64,000 nucleotides of DNA, taken from contig NZ_JAERRF010000011.1 in assembly GCF_016741875.1 (NCBI RefSeq), forward strand, positions 1 to 64,000. Direction: 5' to 3'. Below the pieces are notes generated by a model, which was given only the letters and a program-made list of their open reading frames with translations, searched no databases and was not told where the DNA came from. A program made the position numbers and the translations under genes. This DNA comes from Streptomyces coffeae. Its GTDB lineage: Bacteria > Actinomycetota > Actinomycetes > Streptomycetales > Streptomycetaceae. Numbering within the stretch: position 1 is the first letter of the stretch; each line of letters starts with the position of its first letter. Shown here piece after piece: positions 40,751-49,967 of this stretch.

Positions 40751-41125
40751 TCAGGCGGCCGAGCTGGCGCTGCTCGACGAGGAGCTCGACGAGCTGGATG
40801 ACGACGAGGAGGACGTCGACGAGGACGAAGTGCCCGACCCGGACGAGGAGTCCGAGGACGAGGACGAGGACGACGAAGCGGAGGACGAGCTGCCGCTGTC
40901 GCTCTTCGCCGCGGGCTTGGCGGAGCCGCTGCTCGAGCTGCTGGAAGAGGAACGGCTGTCGTTCCGGTAGAAGCCGGCGCCCTTGAAGACGATGCCGACC
41001 GCCGAGAACACCTTCTTCAGGCGTCCCTGGCAGCTGGGGCACTCGGTGAGCGCGTCGTCGGTGAACTTCTGGACCGCCTCGAGGCCCTCGCCGCACGCGG
41101 TGCACTGGTACTGGTAGGTCGGCAC
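40751..41125 (-). CDS. FmdB-family zinc ribbon protein with poly-serine tail
   Basis: 124 residues. The N-terminal zinc ribbon has Cys8, Cys11, Cys29 and Cys32 (YQYQCTACGE and TECPSCQGRLKKVFSAVG), the FmdB/CxxC_CXXC_SSSS regulatory-protein family. The C-terminal half, about residues 58-124, is mainly serine with a few Gly, Asp, Lys and Ala. Family members often end in a short serine run, but this one is unusually long. FmdB proteins are thought to regulate amide-utilisation genes; evidence is thin. Confidence 0.9.
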   Translation of the reverse strand: MPTYQYQCTACGEGLEAVQKFTDDALTECPSCQGRLKKVFSAVGIVFKGAGFYRNDSRSSSSSSSSGSAKPAAKSDSGSSSSASSSSSSSSDSSSGSGTSSSSTSSSSSSSSSSSSSSSASSAA

Positions 41126-41343
41126 GTACTTCCTCCTGGCACTCTCACTCAGTGAGTGCTAACGACGCTCCATAGTGCAGTATTCCGGCCCATCAGTCCA
41201 CCGGGTCGAGCCATACGGTGATCGATCCCACGCGCCGCCGACCCTGCCGCCATCAGCCCCGCCGCCGACCCCGCCACCGCGGCGAGCCCGGCTCCGTCCC
41301 GCCGCGCCGCCGCGCAGCCGCCCCCATCCCCGAGGCCGGGACT

Positions 41344-42873
41344 TCAGCCGCCACCCGTCCCCAGCCAGCCCGCCAGCTTGCCGCCGCGCCCCACCGCTCG
41401 CAGTCGCTTCTCCGCCGCGTCGCGCACCGGGTCCGTGGCCACCACCAGCAGTTCGTCGCCGCGCCGCAGCACCGTCGAGGGCAGCGGCACAAAGCTGGTC
41501 CCGTCCCGGACGACCAGGGTGACCGCGGCCCCGTGCGGCAGTCGCAGCTCGGCGATCTCGACCCCGTGCATCTTGGAGTCCTGGGGGATGGAGACCGACA
41601 GCAGATGGCCGCGCAGCCGCTCCAGTGGCGCCGACTCGATCCCGAGGTCGGACGCCTCCTCCGGCTCGCCGAGCCGGAGCCGGGTGGCCAGCCAGGGCAG
41701 CGTCGGCCCCTGGACCAGGGTGTAGACGATCACCAGCACAAAGACGATGTTGAAGATCCGGCGGCTGTCGGGGACCTCGCCGACCATGGGGATGGTCGCC
41801 AGCACGATGGGCACCGCACCGCGCAGCCCGGCCCAGGACAGCAATGCCTTCTCCCGCCACGGCACCGGGAACGGCGCCGTGCTGACCAGGACCGACGCCG
41901 GCCGGGCGACCACCGTCAGCACCAGCCCCACGACCACCGCGGGCCAGATGTCGTCGGCCAGCTCGTGCGGGGTCACCAGCAGTCCGAGCAGGACGAACAT
42001 GCCGATCTGGGCGAGCCAGCCCAGGCCCTCGGCGAAGCCGCGCGTCGCCGGCCAGTGCGGCAGCCGGGCGTTCCCCAGGACGAGCGAGGCGAGGTAGACG
42101 GCGAGGAAGCCGGAGCCGTGTGCCAGCGCGCCCCCCGCGTAGGCGGTGACGGCGATGGCGATCACCGCGATCGGGTAGAGACCTGAGGCGGGCAGCGCCA
42201 CATGCCGCAGGCCGTAGGCGCCGAGCCAGCCGATCGCCAGTCCGATCACCGCGCCGATCGCAAGCTCCAGGGTGATCTCGCCCATCAGTGTGTACCAGTG
42301 GGAGACGGGGCCCTGAGCGGAGAAGGCGACCACCAGGATCACCACCGGGGCGTCGTTGAAGCCCGACTCGGCCTCCAGGGCGCCTGTGAGCCTCTTGGGC
42401 AGCGGCACCTTGCGCAGTACCGAGAAGACCGCCGCCGCGTCCGTGGACGACACCACCGCGCCGATGATCAGCGCCTGCCGCCAGTCCAGTCCCACCACAT
42501 AGTGCGCTGCCGCCGCGGTGACCCCCACGCTCACCGCGACGCCGACGGTCGACAGCGCCGCCGCTATCGGCAGGGCGGGTTTGATCTCCCGCCACTTCGT
42601 GCCGAGACCGCCCTCGGCCAGGATCACGACCAGCGCGGCATAGCCGAGGATCTGCGTCAGCTCGGCGTCGTCGAATTTGACCCCGATGCCGTCCTGGCCG
42701 ATGGCTACGCCGATCCCGAGGTAGATCAGCAGGGTGGGCAGCCCGCTGCGGGAGGAGATCCTGACGGCCGCCACCGAGGTGAGGAGGACGAGCGAGCAGA
42801 CCAGCAGCAGTTCATTGAGGTGGTGGACAGTCAGGGGCCGAACCTTTCTCGCGGGAGCGGCGCGGGGTCGCAT
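41344..42873 (-). CDS. K+/H+ antiporter (CPA1/NhaP2-type) with TrkA-C domain
   Basis: 509 residues. About twelve membrane helices carry CPA motifs (IYLGIGVAIGQDGIGV, GAVVSSTDAAAVFSVLRKVP, LEAESGFNDAPVVILV). The Asn-Asp pair in SGFNDAP is the ion-binding site. The cytoplasmic C-terminus (about 400-495) is a TrkA-C/RCK-type domain (GVEIAELRLPHGAAVTLVVR). Such proteins exchange K+ or Na+ for H+ at the membrane and are gated by nucleotides or pH. The start is uncertain within the first 15 residues. It is divergent from the penicillin acylase gene. Confidence 0.9.
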   Translation of the reverse strand: MRPRAAPARKVRPLTVHHLNELLLVCSLVLLTSVAAVRISSRSGLPTLLIYLGIGVAIGQDGIGVKFDDAELTQILGYAALVVILAEGGLGTKWREIKPALPIAAALSTVGVAVSVGVTAAAAHYVVGLDWRQALIIGAVVSSTDAAAVFSVLRKVPLPKRLTGALEAESGFNDAPVVILVVAFSAQGPVSHWYTLMGEITLELAIGAVIGLAIGWLGAYGLRHVALPASGLYPIAVIAIAVTAYAGGALAHGSGFLAVYLASLVLGNARLPHWPATRGFAEGLGWLAQIGMFVLLGLLVTPHELADDIWPAVVVGLVLTVVARPASVLVSTAPFPVPWREKALLSWAGLRGAVPIVLATIPMVGEVPDSRRIFNIVFVLVIVYTLVQGPTLPWLATRLRLGEPEEASDLGIESAPLERLRGHLLSVSIPQDSKMHGVEIAELRLPHGAAVTLVVRDGTSFVPLPSTVLRRGDELLVVATDPVRDAAEKRLRAVGRGGKLAGWLGTGGG

Positions 42874-43088
42874 AAGGGGCCCCGGCCGACCGGAACTTCA
42901 TTGCCTTACCTAACATTTTACGGGTTCTTGACGCGTGCCTCCGGTGAGGGTGCTGGGCCGGGGGTGTAGAGACTCGGCCCGGTGGCCGGTGATCGGCGTC
43001 AGTCATGACTCCGCGTAGGGGCGGAGTCAGCGCTGCGCCTATGGTTGCTCCAGCACTCCTGGACCACCCTGCCCCTCGAAGGACAGCG

Positions 43089-45863
43089 ATGCCCGCCAAT
43101 AAAACCGGCTCTTCTCCCAAAAAGAAGAAGAGCCGACGTCTCCGCCTGATCGTGATCGCAGTCGTGCTGCTGCTCGTCGGAGGCGTCGGCTACGGCACGT
43201 ACTGGAGTATCAGTACCGTGCGTGCCTCCTTCCCGGAGACCACGGGGTCGCTTCAGGTGAAGGGGCTCTCGGGGCCCGTCCAGGTCAAGCGTGACGGCTA
43301 TGGCATACCGCAGATCTACGCCGACACCCCTGAGGACCTGTTCCGCGCCCAGGGGTTCGTCCAGGCCCAGGACCGCTTCTGGGAGATGGACGTCCGTCGT
43401 CATATGACCTCCGGCCGGCTTTCGGAGATGTTCGGTTCCGGCCAGGTGGAGACCGACGCCTTCCTGCGCACCATGGGCTGGCACCGGGTGGCCAAGCAGG
43501 AGTACGACACCAAGCTGTCGCCCGCCACCAAGAAGTATCTGCGGGCCTACTCCGACGGGGTCAACGCCTACCTGAAGGACCACTCGGGCGAGGAACTCTC
43601 CGTCGAGTACGCGGCCCTGGACTTCGCGAACGAGGGCTACAAGCCGGAGAAGTGGACCCCGGTCGACTCGGTTGCCTGGCTCAAGGCGATGGCCTGGGAC
43701 CTGCGCGGCAATATGCAGGAAGAGGTGGACCGCGCCCTGGCGTCCAGCAGGCTGGACCCGGACCAGATAGAGGACCTCTACCCGTCGTACCCGTACAGCC
43801 GGAACAAGCCGATCGTCCAGGACGGTGCGCTCGACCGGGCCACCGACGAGTACGACCCCAAGGCGACCACCACGGGCGGCACCGGCGGTACGGGCGGTAC
43901 GGGCGGCACCGGTACGACCCCCGGCGCCGGAAGCGCCGCCCACGGCCTCCAGAGCGGGCTGTCCTCGCTCTCCAAGACCCTGGACAAGATCCCGGCGCTG
44001 CTCGGCCCGAACGGCACCGGTATCGGCTCCAACTCCTGGGTCATCGACGGCCGGTACACCACCACTGGCAAGCCGCTGCTGGCCAACGATCCGCACCTCG
44101 CCCCGCAGCTGCCGTCCGTCTGGTACCAGATGGGCCTGCACTGCAAGCAGGTCAGCAGCTCCTGTCCGTTCGACACGGCGGGCTTCACCTTCGCGGGCAT
44201 GCCGGGCGTGGCCATAGGCCACAACCAGAACATCAGCTGGGGCATGACCAATCTGGGCGCCGATGTCAGTGACCTCTACCTGGAGAAGGTCACCGCGAAC
44301 AGCTACCTCTACGACGGCAAGCAGGTCCCGTTCACCACCCGTGACGAGACCATCAAGGTCGCGGGCGGCAAGAGCCGCACCATCACTGTCCGCACCACCA
44401 ACAACGGACCGATCGTCTCCGACCGCGACGACGAGCTGACGGATGTCGGGAAGAACGCCCCGGTCGGCAGCGGCGCCGATGATGTGGCCCCCGACCGCGG
44501 CGACGGCTACGCGGTGGCCCTGAAGTGGACGGCGTTGTCCCCGTCCAACTCCATGGACGCCGTCTTCGGGCTCAACACCGCCCGGAACTTCACCGACTTC
44601 CGCAAGGCCGCCCGCGATTTCGCGGTCCCCTCGCAGAACCTGATCTACGCCGACACCAAGGGCAACATCGGCTATCAGGCGCCGGGCAAAATCCCGGTGC
44701 GCGCCAAGGGGGACGGCCGCTACCCGGCGCCCGGCTGGGACTCGCGCTACAAGTGGAGCAAGTACATTCCGCAGTCGGCGCTGCCCTGGGAGCTCAACCC
44801 CAAGCGCGGCTACATCGTCACCGCCAACCAGGCCGTCATCGACAAGAAGAAGTACCCGTACCTGCTGACGGAGGACTGGGGTTACGGCGCGCGCAGCCAG
44901 CGCATCACCGATCTGATCGAGTCCAAGATCAAGGACGGCGGCAAGGTCTCCACCGAGGACATGCAGTCCATGCAGATGGACGACAGCAGTGAGATCGCCA
45001 AGCTGCTGACGCCCTATCTGCTGAAGATCGACATCAAGGACAGCTTCGTCCGTGAGGCCCAGAAGCTGCTGGAGGGCTGGGACTACACCCAGGACTCCGA
45101 CTCGGCGGCCGCCGCGTACTTCAACGCCGTCTGGCGCAACACCCTCATGCTCGCCTTTGGCAACAAGCTCCCCAAGGAGCTGAGGGTCGAGGGGCAGTGT
45201 CTGCGGGTGCGCCCGGCCGACGACTCCGGCCCGGTCGAGGACCTGGATGGCAATACCCGGCTGGTGCGCGAGTGCGGCACGCGCGACCCGGACATGGCCC
45301 AGCCCGACGGCGGCGACCGCTGGTACGAGGTGATGCGGAAGATCCTCAAGGAGCCGCGCAACGACTGGTGGAAGTCGCCCGGCTCCCGGCTCGACCCGGG
45401 TTCGGACAACCGTGACGAGCTGCTGAAGAACGCCATGAAGGACGCACGCTCGGAGCTCACCGCCAAGCTGGGCAAGGACATCAACAGCTGGAGCTGGGGC
45501 CGGCTGCACCGGCTCACGCTGGAGAACCAGACCCTGGGCACCGAGGGCCCCGGCGTGGTGCAGTGGCTGCTCAACCGCGGCCCGTGGAACCTCGGCGGCG
45601 GTGAGGCCGCGGTCAACGCCACCGGCTGGAACGCGGCGGGCGGTTACGACGTCACCTGGGTCCCGTCGATGCGGATGGTCGTCAATCTGGACGATCTCGA
45701 CAAGTCGCGCTGGATCAATCTCACCGGTGCTTCCGGCCACGCCTTCCACGAGCACTACACGGACCAGACCGACAAGTGGGCCAAGGGCGAGCTACTGCCC
45801 TGGGCGTTCAGCAAGAGCGCGGTGGACAAGGAGACCGACGACGAGCTGGCGCTGACCCCCTGA
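43089..45863 (+). CDS. Membrane-anchored penicillin acylase (S45 Ntn hydrolase) family protein
   Basis: 924 residues from ATG 43089, with GAAGGA upstream. A lysine/arginine-rich start and one helix (LIVIAVVLLLVGGVGYGTYW) anchor it, with the enzyme outside. The alpha chain has DGYGIPQIYADTPEDLFRAQ and GFVQAQDRFWEMDVRRH. A spacer with TGG repeats (around 259-275) precedes the autocleavage site G|SNSWV with nucleophile Ser314. The beta chain carries LLANDPHLAPQLPSVWYQMG and AGMPGVAIGHNQNISWGMTN. The family includes penicillin, cephalosporin and acyl-homoserine-lactone acylases; the substrate here is not predictable. Confidence 0.92.
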   Translation: MPANKTGSSPKKKKSRRLRLIVIAVVLLLVGGVGYGTYWSISTVRASFPETTGSLQVKGLSGPVQVKRDGYGIPQIYADTPEDLFRAQGFVQAQDRFWEMDVRRHMTSGRLSEMFGSGQVETDAFLRTMGWHRVAKQEYDTKLSPATKKYLRAYSDGVNAYLKDHSGEELSVEYAALDFANEGYKPEKWTPVDSVAWLKAMAWDLRGNMQEEVDRALASSRLDPDQIEDLYPSYPYSRNKPIVQDGALDRATDEYDPKATTTGGTGGTGGTGGTGTTPGAGSAAHGLQSGLSSLSKTLDKIPALLGPNGTGIGSNSWVIDGRYTTTGKPLLANDPHLAPQLPSVWYQMGLHCKQVSSSCPFDTAGFTFAGMPGVAIGHNQNISWGMTNLGADVSDLYLEKVTANSYLYDGKQVPFTTRDETIKVAGGKSRTITVRTTNNGPIVSDRDDELTDVGKNAPVGSGADDVAPDRGDGYAVALKWTALSPSNSMDAVFGLNTARNFTDFRKAARDFAVPSQNLIYADTKGNIGYQAPGKIPVRAKGDGRYPAPGWDSRYKWSKYIPQSALPWELNPKRGYIVTANQAVIDKKKYPYLLTEDWGYGARSQRITDLIESKIKDGGKVSTEDMQSMQMDDSSEIAKLLTPYLLKIDIKDSFVREAQKLLEGWDYTQDSDSAAAAYFNAVWRNTLMLAFGNKLPKELRVEGQCLRVRPADDSGPVEDLDGNTRLVRECGTRDPDMAQPDGGDRWYEVMRKILKEPRNDWWKSPGSRLDPGSDNRDELLKNAMKDARSELTAKLGKDINSWSWGRLHRLTLENQTLGTEGPGVVQWLLNRGPWNLGGGEAAVNATGWNAAGGYDVTWVPSMRMVVNLDDLDKSRWINLTGASGHAFHEHYTDQTDKWAKGELLPWAFSKSAVDKETDDELALTP

Positions 45864-45930
45864 GGCGCCCGGTGGCCGCCTCCACGGCGCCCGCGCCGTC
45901 GTCGCGGCCCCCGGCCCCGCCGACCCTCCC

Positions 45931-45972
45931 GGCCCCGCTGAGGGGCGCCTTCGGGCGTCCCTCAGCGGGGCC
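45931..45972. terminator. 19-bp hairpin with TTCG tetraloop (bidirectional terminator)
   Basis: The arms (45931-45949 and 45954-45972) pair along all 19 positions with one G-T wobble around the stable tetraloop TTCG. It lies between the convergent acylase and cyclo-ligase genes and covers the last 11 bases of the latter. Confidence 0.9.
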
Positions 45973-46573
45973 GCCGCGTGAAGCGGTGCACCCCCGAGGG
46001 CGTCACCGCCGCGTGCACCGGCCGGTCGTGGGCCTCCTCGGGGACCTCCTCCAGCAACTCACCGTCGTGGAGCAGCACCACCAGCGCCGGATCGGTTCCG
46101 GCCCGCGCCAGCCGCTCCAGCACCCGGTCGTACGAGCCGCCGCCGCGGCCCAGCCGCATCCCGCGCCGGTCCACCGCGAGCCCCGGGAGCAGAACGGCGT
46201 CCGCCCCGGTGACGGCCTCCGGTCCGAGCCGCGGCCCGACCGGCTCCAGCAGCCCGCGCCGGGCGGGCGCCAGCCGCGCGGGTCCCTCGTCCTCACCCCA
46301 GTCGAGATCGTTGTCCGCCAGCAGGACCGGGAGCAGCACCCGTACGCCCCGGGCGCGCAGCGCCTCGCGCAGGGCGTGCGTACCGGGCTCGCTGCCCAGG
46401 GACACATAGGCCGCCACCGTGCCTGCCTCCGCCAGCTCCGGAAGCTCCAGCGCTCGACACGCCAGGGCGGTTGCGGCCGCTTCGATGTCATCCGCAGTCA
46501 ACCTGGATCTCACCGCCAGGAGGCGCCGCCGCAACACGCCCTTACTACCGTCGTTCGTGATCACTGAGTGCAC
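45962..46573 (-). CDS. 5-formyltetrahydrofolate cyclo-ligase
   Basis: 203 residues. It converts 5-formyl-THF to 5,10-methenyl-THF with ATP, recovering folate. Family features are VLRRRLLAVRSRLTADDIEA at the start, the central VAAYVSLGSEPGTHALREAL and the active-site signature LPGLAVDRRGMRLGRGGGSYDRVL. It is convergent with the acylase and divergent from galU. The coding end forms one arm of the strong terminator hairpin. Confidence 0.93.
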   Translation of the reverse strand: MHSVITNDGSKGVLRRRLLAVRSRLTADDIEAAATALACRALELPELAEAGTVAAYVSLGSEPGTHALREALRARGVRVLLPVLLADNDLDWGEDEGPARLAPARRGLLEPVGPRLGPEAVTGADAVLLPGLAVDRRGMRLGRGGGSYDRVLERLARAGTDPALVVLLHDGELLEEVPEEAHDRPVHAAVTPSGVHRFTRRPR

Positions 46574-46647
46574 AAACTCCTTGTCTCATGTCATATTCAC
46601 CGAATCCTCATCATCCGCCCCCAAAGGCACCAGATAGGGTTCTGTAC

Positions 46648-47550
46648 ATGACTCAATCGCGTACTCGGATCAGCAAGGCTGTCATCCCCGCCGCGGGACT
46701 GGGCACCCGCTTTCTGCCGGCCACCAAGGCCACCCCCAAGGAGATGCTGCCGGTCGTCGACAAGCCGGCGATCCAGTACGTCGTCGAGGAAGCCGTCACC
46801 GCGGGACTGTCCGACGTCCTCATGATCACCGGCCGTAACAAGCGGCCGCTGGAGGACCACTTCGACCGCAACTACGAGCTCGAGGAGACCCTGACGCGCA
46901 AGGGTGACGACACCCGCCTCGCCCGCGTCCAGGAGTCCAGCGATCTCGCGACCATGCACTACGTGCGCCAGGGCGACCCCAGGGGTCTTGGCCACGCCGT
47001 GCTGTGCGCCGCCCCGCACGTCGGTGACCAGCCCTTTGCCGTACTCCTCGGCGACGACCTCATCGATGCCCGTGACCCGCTGCTGTCCCGCATGGTCGAG
47101 GTGCAGGAGCAGCACGGCGGCAGCGTCATCGCCCTGATGGAGGTGGATCCCGCGCAGATCCACCTCTACGGCTGCGCCGCCGTCAAGCCGACGGTCGACG
47201 AGTCCGTCGTCCAGGTCACCGGTCTGGTGGAGAAGCCGGACCCGGCCGACGCGCCCAGCAACTACGCCGTCATCGGCCGCTACGTCCTGGACGCGTCCGT
47301 CTTCGACGTGCTCCGCAGGACCGAACCGGGGCGCGGTGGCGAGATCCAGCTCACCGACGCGCTCCAGGCACTGGCCTCCGATCCCGACCTCGGCGGCCCG
47401 GTCCATGGTGTGATCTTCAAGGGCCGGCGGTACGACACAGGAGACCGTGGCGACTATCTGCGTGCCATTGTCAGACTCGCGTGCGAACGTGAAGACCTGG
47501 GCCCGGACTTCCGGGACTGGCTCCGCAGTTACGTCACCGAGGAGATGTAG
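46648..47550 (+). CDS. galU: UTP-glucose-1-phosphate uridylyltransferase
   Basis: 300 residues from ATG 46648. GalU makes UDP-glucose. The nucleotidyltransferase motif AVIPAAGLGTRFLPATKATP is followed by KEMLPVVDKPAIQYVVEEAV, and VEKPDPADAPSNYAVIGRYV and DTGDRGDYLRAIVRLA complete the family pattern. It begins a co-directional run galU-moeA-moaC-mogA-GNAT-sepX; the moeA start lies four bases after its stop. Confidence 0.95.
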   Translation: MTQSRTRISKAVIPAAGLGTRFLPATKATPKEMLPVVDKPAIQYVVEEAVTAGLSDVLMITGRNKRPLEDHFDRNYELEETLTRKGDDTRLARVQESSDLATMHYVRQGDPRGLGHAVLCAAPHVGDQPFAVLLGDDLIDARDPLLSRMVEVQEQHGGSVIALMEVDPAQIHLYGCAAVKPTVDESVVQVTGLVEKPDPADAPSNYAVIGRYVLDASVFDVLRRTEPGRGGEIQLTDALQALASDPDLGGPVHGVIFKGRRYDTGDRGDYLRAIVRLACEREDLGPDFRDWLRSYVTEEM

Positions 47551-47554
47551 CACC

Positions 47555-48874
47555 TTGAGCAGCACCGCAGCACGGGCCACCGACCAGGGCCCGGACCAGG
47601 ACCGTGTCTGGACGGTGTCCGAGCACCTCGACGACATCCTCGGGCACATCCACCCGCTGGAGCCGATCGAGCTGCAACTGCTCGACGCCCAGGGCTGTGT
47701 CCTGGTCGACGACATCACCGTCCCCGTCGCCCTCCCGCCCTTCGACAACAGCTCCATGGACGGCTATGCCGTGCGGATCGCTGATGTGGCGGCCGCCACG
47801 AGGGACCACCCCGCGGTGCTCACCGTCATCGGCGATATCGCGGCGGGCAGCGGTGAGCTGCCCGCCGTGGGCCCCGGCGAGGCGGCCCGGATCATGACCG
47901 GTGCCCCGGTGCCGCCCGGCGGGCAGGCCGTGGTCCCCGTGGAGTGGACCGACGGCGGCCTGGACAACGGGCCGGTCACCACCATGCCGACGCGCGGTGA
48001 GGGCCCGGACGGCGGCAGTGGCAGGGTGCGGGTCTACCGCCCGGCCAAGGAAGGCCAGCATGTGCGCACCCGGGGCAGCGACGCGGGCGCGGGCGAGCTG
48101 GCGCTGCGCGCCGGTACCGTCCTGGGGCCGCCGCAGATCGGGCTGCTGGCCGCCATCGGCCGCGCCACCGTCAAGGTCCGCCCGCGGCCGCGGGTCGTGG
48201 TGCTGTCCACCGGCAGCGAGCTGGTCCAGCCCGGCGAGGAGGCCGGTCCCGGCCGTATCCACGACTCCAACAGCTACCAGCTCACCGCCGCCGCCCGGGA
48301 CGCCGGTGCCATCGCCTACCGGGTCGGCGCGGTCGCCGACGACGCGGCCACCCTGCGCGCCGCCGTCGAGGACCAGCTGCTGCGCGCCGACATCGTGGTC
48401 ACCAGCGGCGGTGTCAGCGTCGGCGCGTACGACGTGGTGAAGGAGGCGATGCACGAGGTCCGGTTCCGCAAGCTGGCGATGCAGCCCGGAAAGCCCCAGG
48501 GCTTCGGCCGTGTCGGCCGCGACGCCACCCCGCTGCTCGCACTCCCCGGGAACCCGGTGAGTTCGTACGTCTCCTTCGAGCTCTTCGTGCGCCCGGTCAT
48601 CCGCACCATGCTGGGCGGCGGCGAGATCCACCGGCCCCTCGTGCGGGCGGTGTGCCCCGAGGGCGTCGAGTCCTCCCCGGAGGGCAGGCGCCAGTTCCTG
48701 CGCGGCTGGTACGAGCCGTCGGCGGGGGCGGAGCCGGGCACCGTCACCCCTGTGGGCGGTGCGTCATCCCATCTGATCAAGGCCATGGCCCAGGCCAATG
48801 CGCTGATCGTGGTCCCCGAGGAGGTCACCGCGGTGGCCCCCGGCACCGATGTGGACGTGCTCCTGCTCACCTAG
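47555..48874 (+). CDS. moeA: MoeA/gephyrin-like protein (molybdopterin molybdotransferase or Glp)
   Basis: 439 residues from TTG 47555, with GGAG inside the galU end. It has all MoeA domains: the VPVALPPFDNSSMDGYAVRI motif, the domain III MogA-like core (VVVLSTGSELVQPGEEAGPG, SGGVSVGAYDVVKEAM, ALPGNPVSSYVSFELFVRP) and the C-terminal barrel. MoeA inserts molybdate into molybdopterin. In Corynebacterium the homologue at galU-moeA-rimJ-receptor is Glp, a gephyrin-like protein that binds SepF in cell division. The same order here, ending in a sepX-like gene, makes that role plausible. Confidence 0.9.
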   Translation: MSSTAARATDQGPDQDRVWTVSEHLDDILGHIHPLEPIELQLLDAQGCVLVDDITVPVALPPFDNSSMDGYAVRIADVAAATRDHPAVLTVIGDIAAGSGELPAVGPGEAARIMTGAPVPPGGQAVVPVEWTDGGLDNGPVTTMPTRGEGPDGGSGRVRVYRPAKEGQHVRTRGSDAGAGELALRAGTVLGPPQIGLLAAIGRATVKVRPRPRVVVLSTGSELVQPGEEAGPGRIHDSNSYQLTAAARDAGAIAYRVGAVADDAATLRAAVEDQLLRADIVVTSGGVSVGAYDVVKEAMHEVRFRKLAMQPGKPQGFGRVGRDATPLLALPGNPVSSYVSFELFVRPVIRTMLGGGEIHRPLVRAVCPEGVESSPEGRRQFLRGWYEPSAGAEPGTVTPVGGASSHLIKAMAQANALIVVPEEVTAVAPGTDVDVLLLT

Positions 48875-48937
48875 GACGCCGCCACGGCGGGTACGGTGTC
48901 GTCCCACAAAAGCCGCGCGGCCCGGACCGGGAGAACG

Positions 48938-49420
48938 ATGAGCAGCGCCCAGGACCATCTCACCCACCTCGACCAAGCGGGCGCCGCGCGCATGGTCGAC
49001 GTCTCGGCCAAGGACGTCACCGCGCGCACCGCCCGCGCCAGCGGCCGTGTCCTCGTGGCGCCGCGCGTGGTCGAACTGCTGCGCGGCGAAGGCGTTCCCA
49101 AGGGCGACGCCCTCGCCACCGCCAGGATCGCGGGCATCATGGGCGCCAAGCGCACCCCGGATCTGATCCCGCTATGCCATCCGCTCGCGGTGTCGGGGGT
49201 GACGGTGGATCTCACCGTCGCCGACGACGCGGTCGAGATCATGGCCACGGTGAAGACCACCGACCGTACGGGCGTGGAGATGGAGGCCCTGACCGCCGTC
49301 TCCGTCGCCGCCCTGACGGTGATCGACATGGTCAAGGCGGTCGACAAGGGCGCCGTTGTCACGGACATCCGGGTGGAGGAGAAGACGGGCGGGAAGTCCG
49401 GCGACTGGAGCCGGACATGA
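48938..49420 (+). CDS. moaC: Cyclic pyranopterin monophosphate synthase MoaC
   Basis: 160 residues from ATG 48938, with GGGAGAA upstream. MoaC forms cyclic pyranopterin monophosphate, the first stable molybdopterin intermediate, together with MoaA (not in this window). Diagnostic segments are [20 protein letters not shown], the active-site [20 protein letters not shown] and [20 protein letters not shown] followed by [12 protein letters not shown]. It is coupled to mogA by an ATGA overlap. Confidence 0.95.
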   Translation: MSSAQDHLTHLDQAGAARMVDVSAKDVTARTARASGRVLVAPRVVELLRGEGVPKGDALATARIAGIMGAKRTPDLIPLCHPLAVSGVTVDLTVADDAVEIMATVKTTDRTGVEMEALTAVSVAALTVIDMVKAVDKGAVVTDIRVEEKTGGKSGDWSRT

Positions 49421-49950
49421 CCGGCTCACCGCCGCCGCGCCGCCGGGCCCTGGTCATCACCGCCTCCAACCGCGCCGCCGCCGGCGTCTACGCCGACAAG
49501 GGCGGTCCGCTGATCGCCGAGGGGCTGGCCGAGCTGGGGTTCGCGGTGGACGGCCCGCGGGTGGTGCCCGACGGCGATCCGGTGGAGGCGGCGCTGCGGG
49601 AGGCGGTGGCCGCCGCGTACGACGTGGTCGTCACCACCGGCGGTACCGGGCTCACCCCCACCGACCGCACCCCGGAGGCCACTCGCGCCGTCCTCGACCG
49701 TGAGGTCCCCGGTATCGCGGAGGCCATCCGGGCCGAGGGGCTCGCCAAGGTGCCCACCGCCGCGCTCTCCCGGGGGCTCGCCGGGGTCGCGGGCACGACC
49801 CTGGTCGTCAATCTCCCCGGCTCCACCGGAGGAGTGCGCGACGGGCTCGCGGTCCTCGGCCGTGTCCTGGTGCACGCCGTGGACCAGATCCACGGCGGCG
49901 ACCACCCCAGACCCGCCGGATCCGCCGGTCCCGCCGGGAGCACGCACTGA
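49417..49950 (+). CDS. mogA: MogA/MoaB family molybdenum cofactor protein
   Basis: 177 residues from ATG 49417, overlapping the moaC stop. It belongs to the molybdopterin adenylyltransferase family, which activates molybdopterin with AMP for metal insertion by MoeA. Motifs are [40 protein letters not shown] and [20 protein letters not shown]. MoaB- and MogA-type proteins are hard to separate by sequence alone. It ends within a CTGA that may start the next gene. Confidence 0.9.
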   Translation: MTGSPPPRRRALVITASNRAAAGVYADKGGPLIAEGLAELGFAVDGPRVVPDGDPVEAALREAVAAAYDVVVTTGGTGLTPTDRTPEATRAVLDREVPGIAEAIRAEGLAKVPTAALSRGLAGVAGTTLVVNLPGSTGGVRDGLAVLGRVLVHAVDQIHGGDHPRPAGSAGPAGSTH

Positions 49951-49967
49951 ACGCCCCCTGGCCGGTC

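Noticed and set aside
42999-45755. A 918-codon minus-strand frame opposite the penicillin acylase
   Set aside because: Antisense of a gene with clear S45 motifs; no family features of its own.
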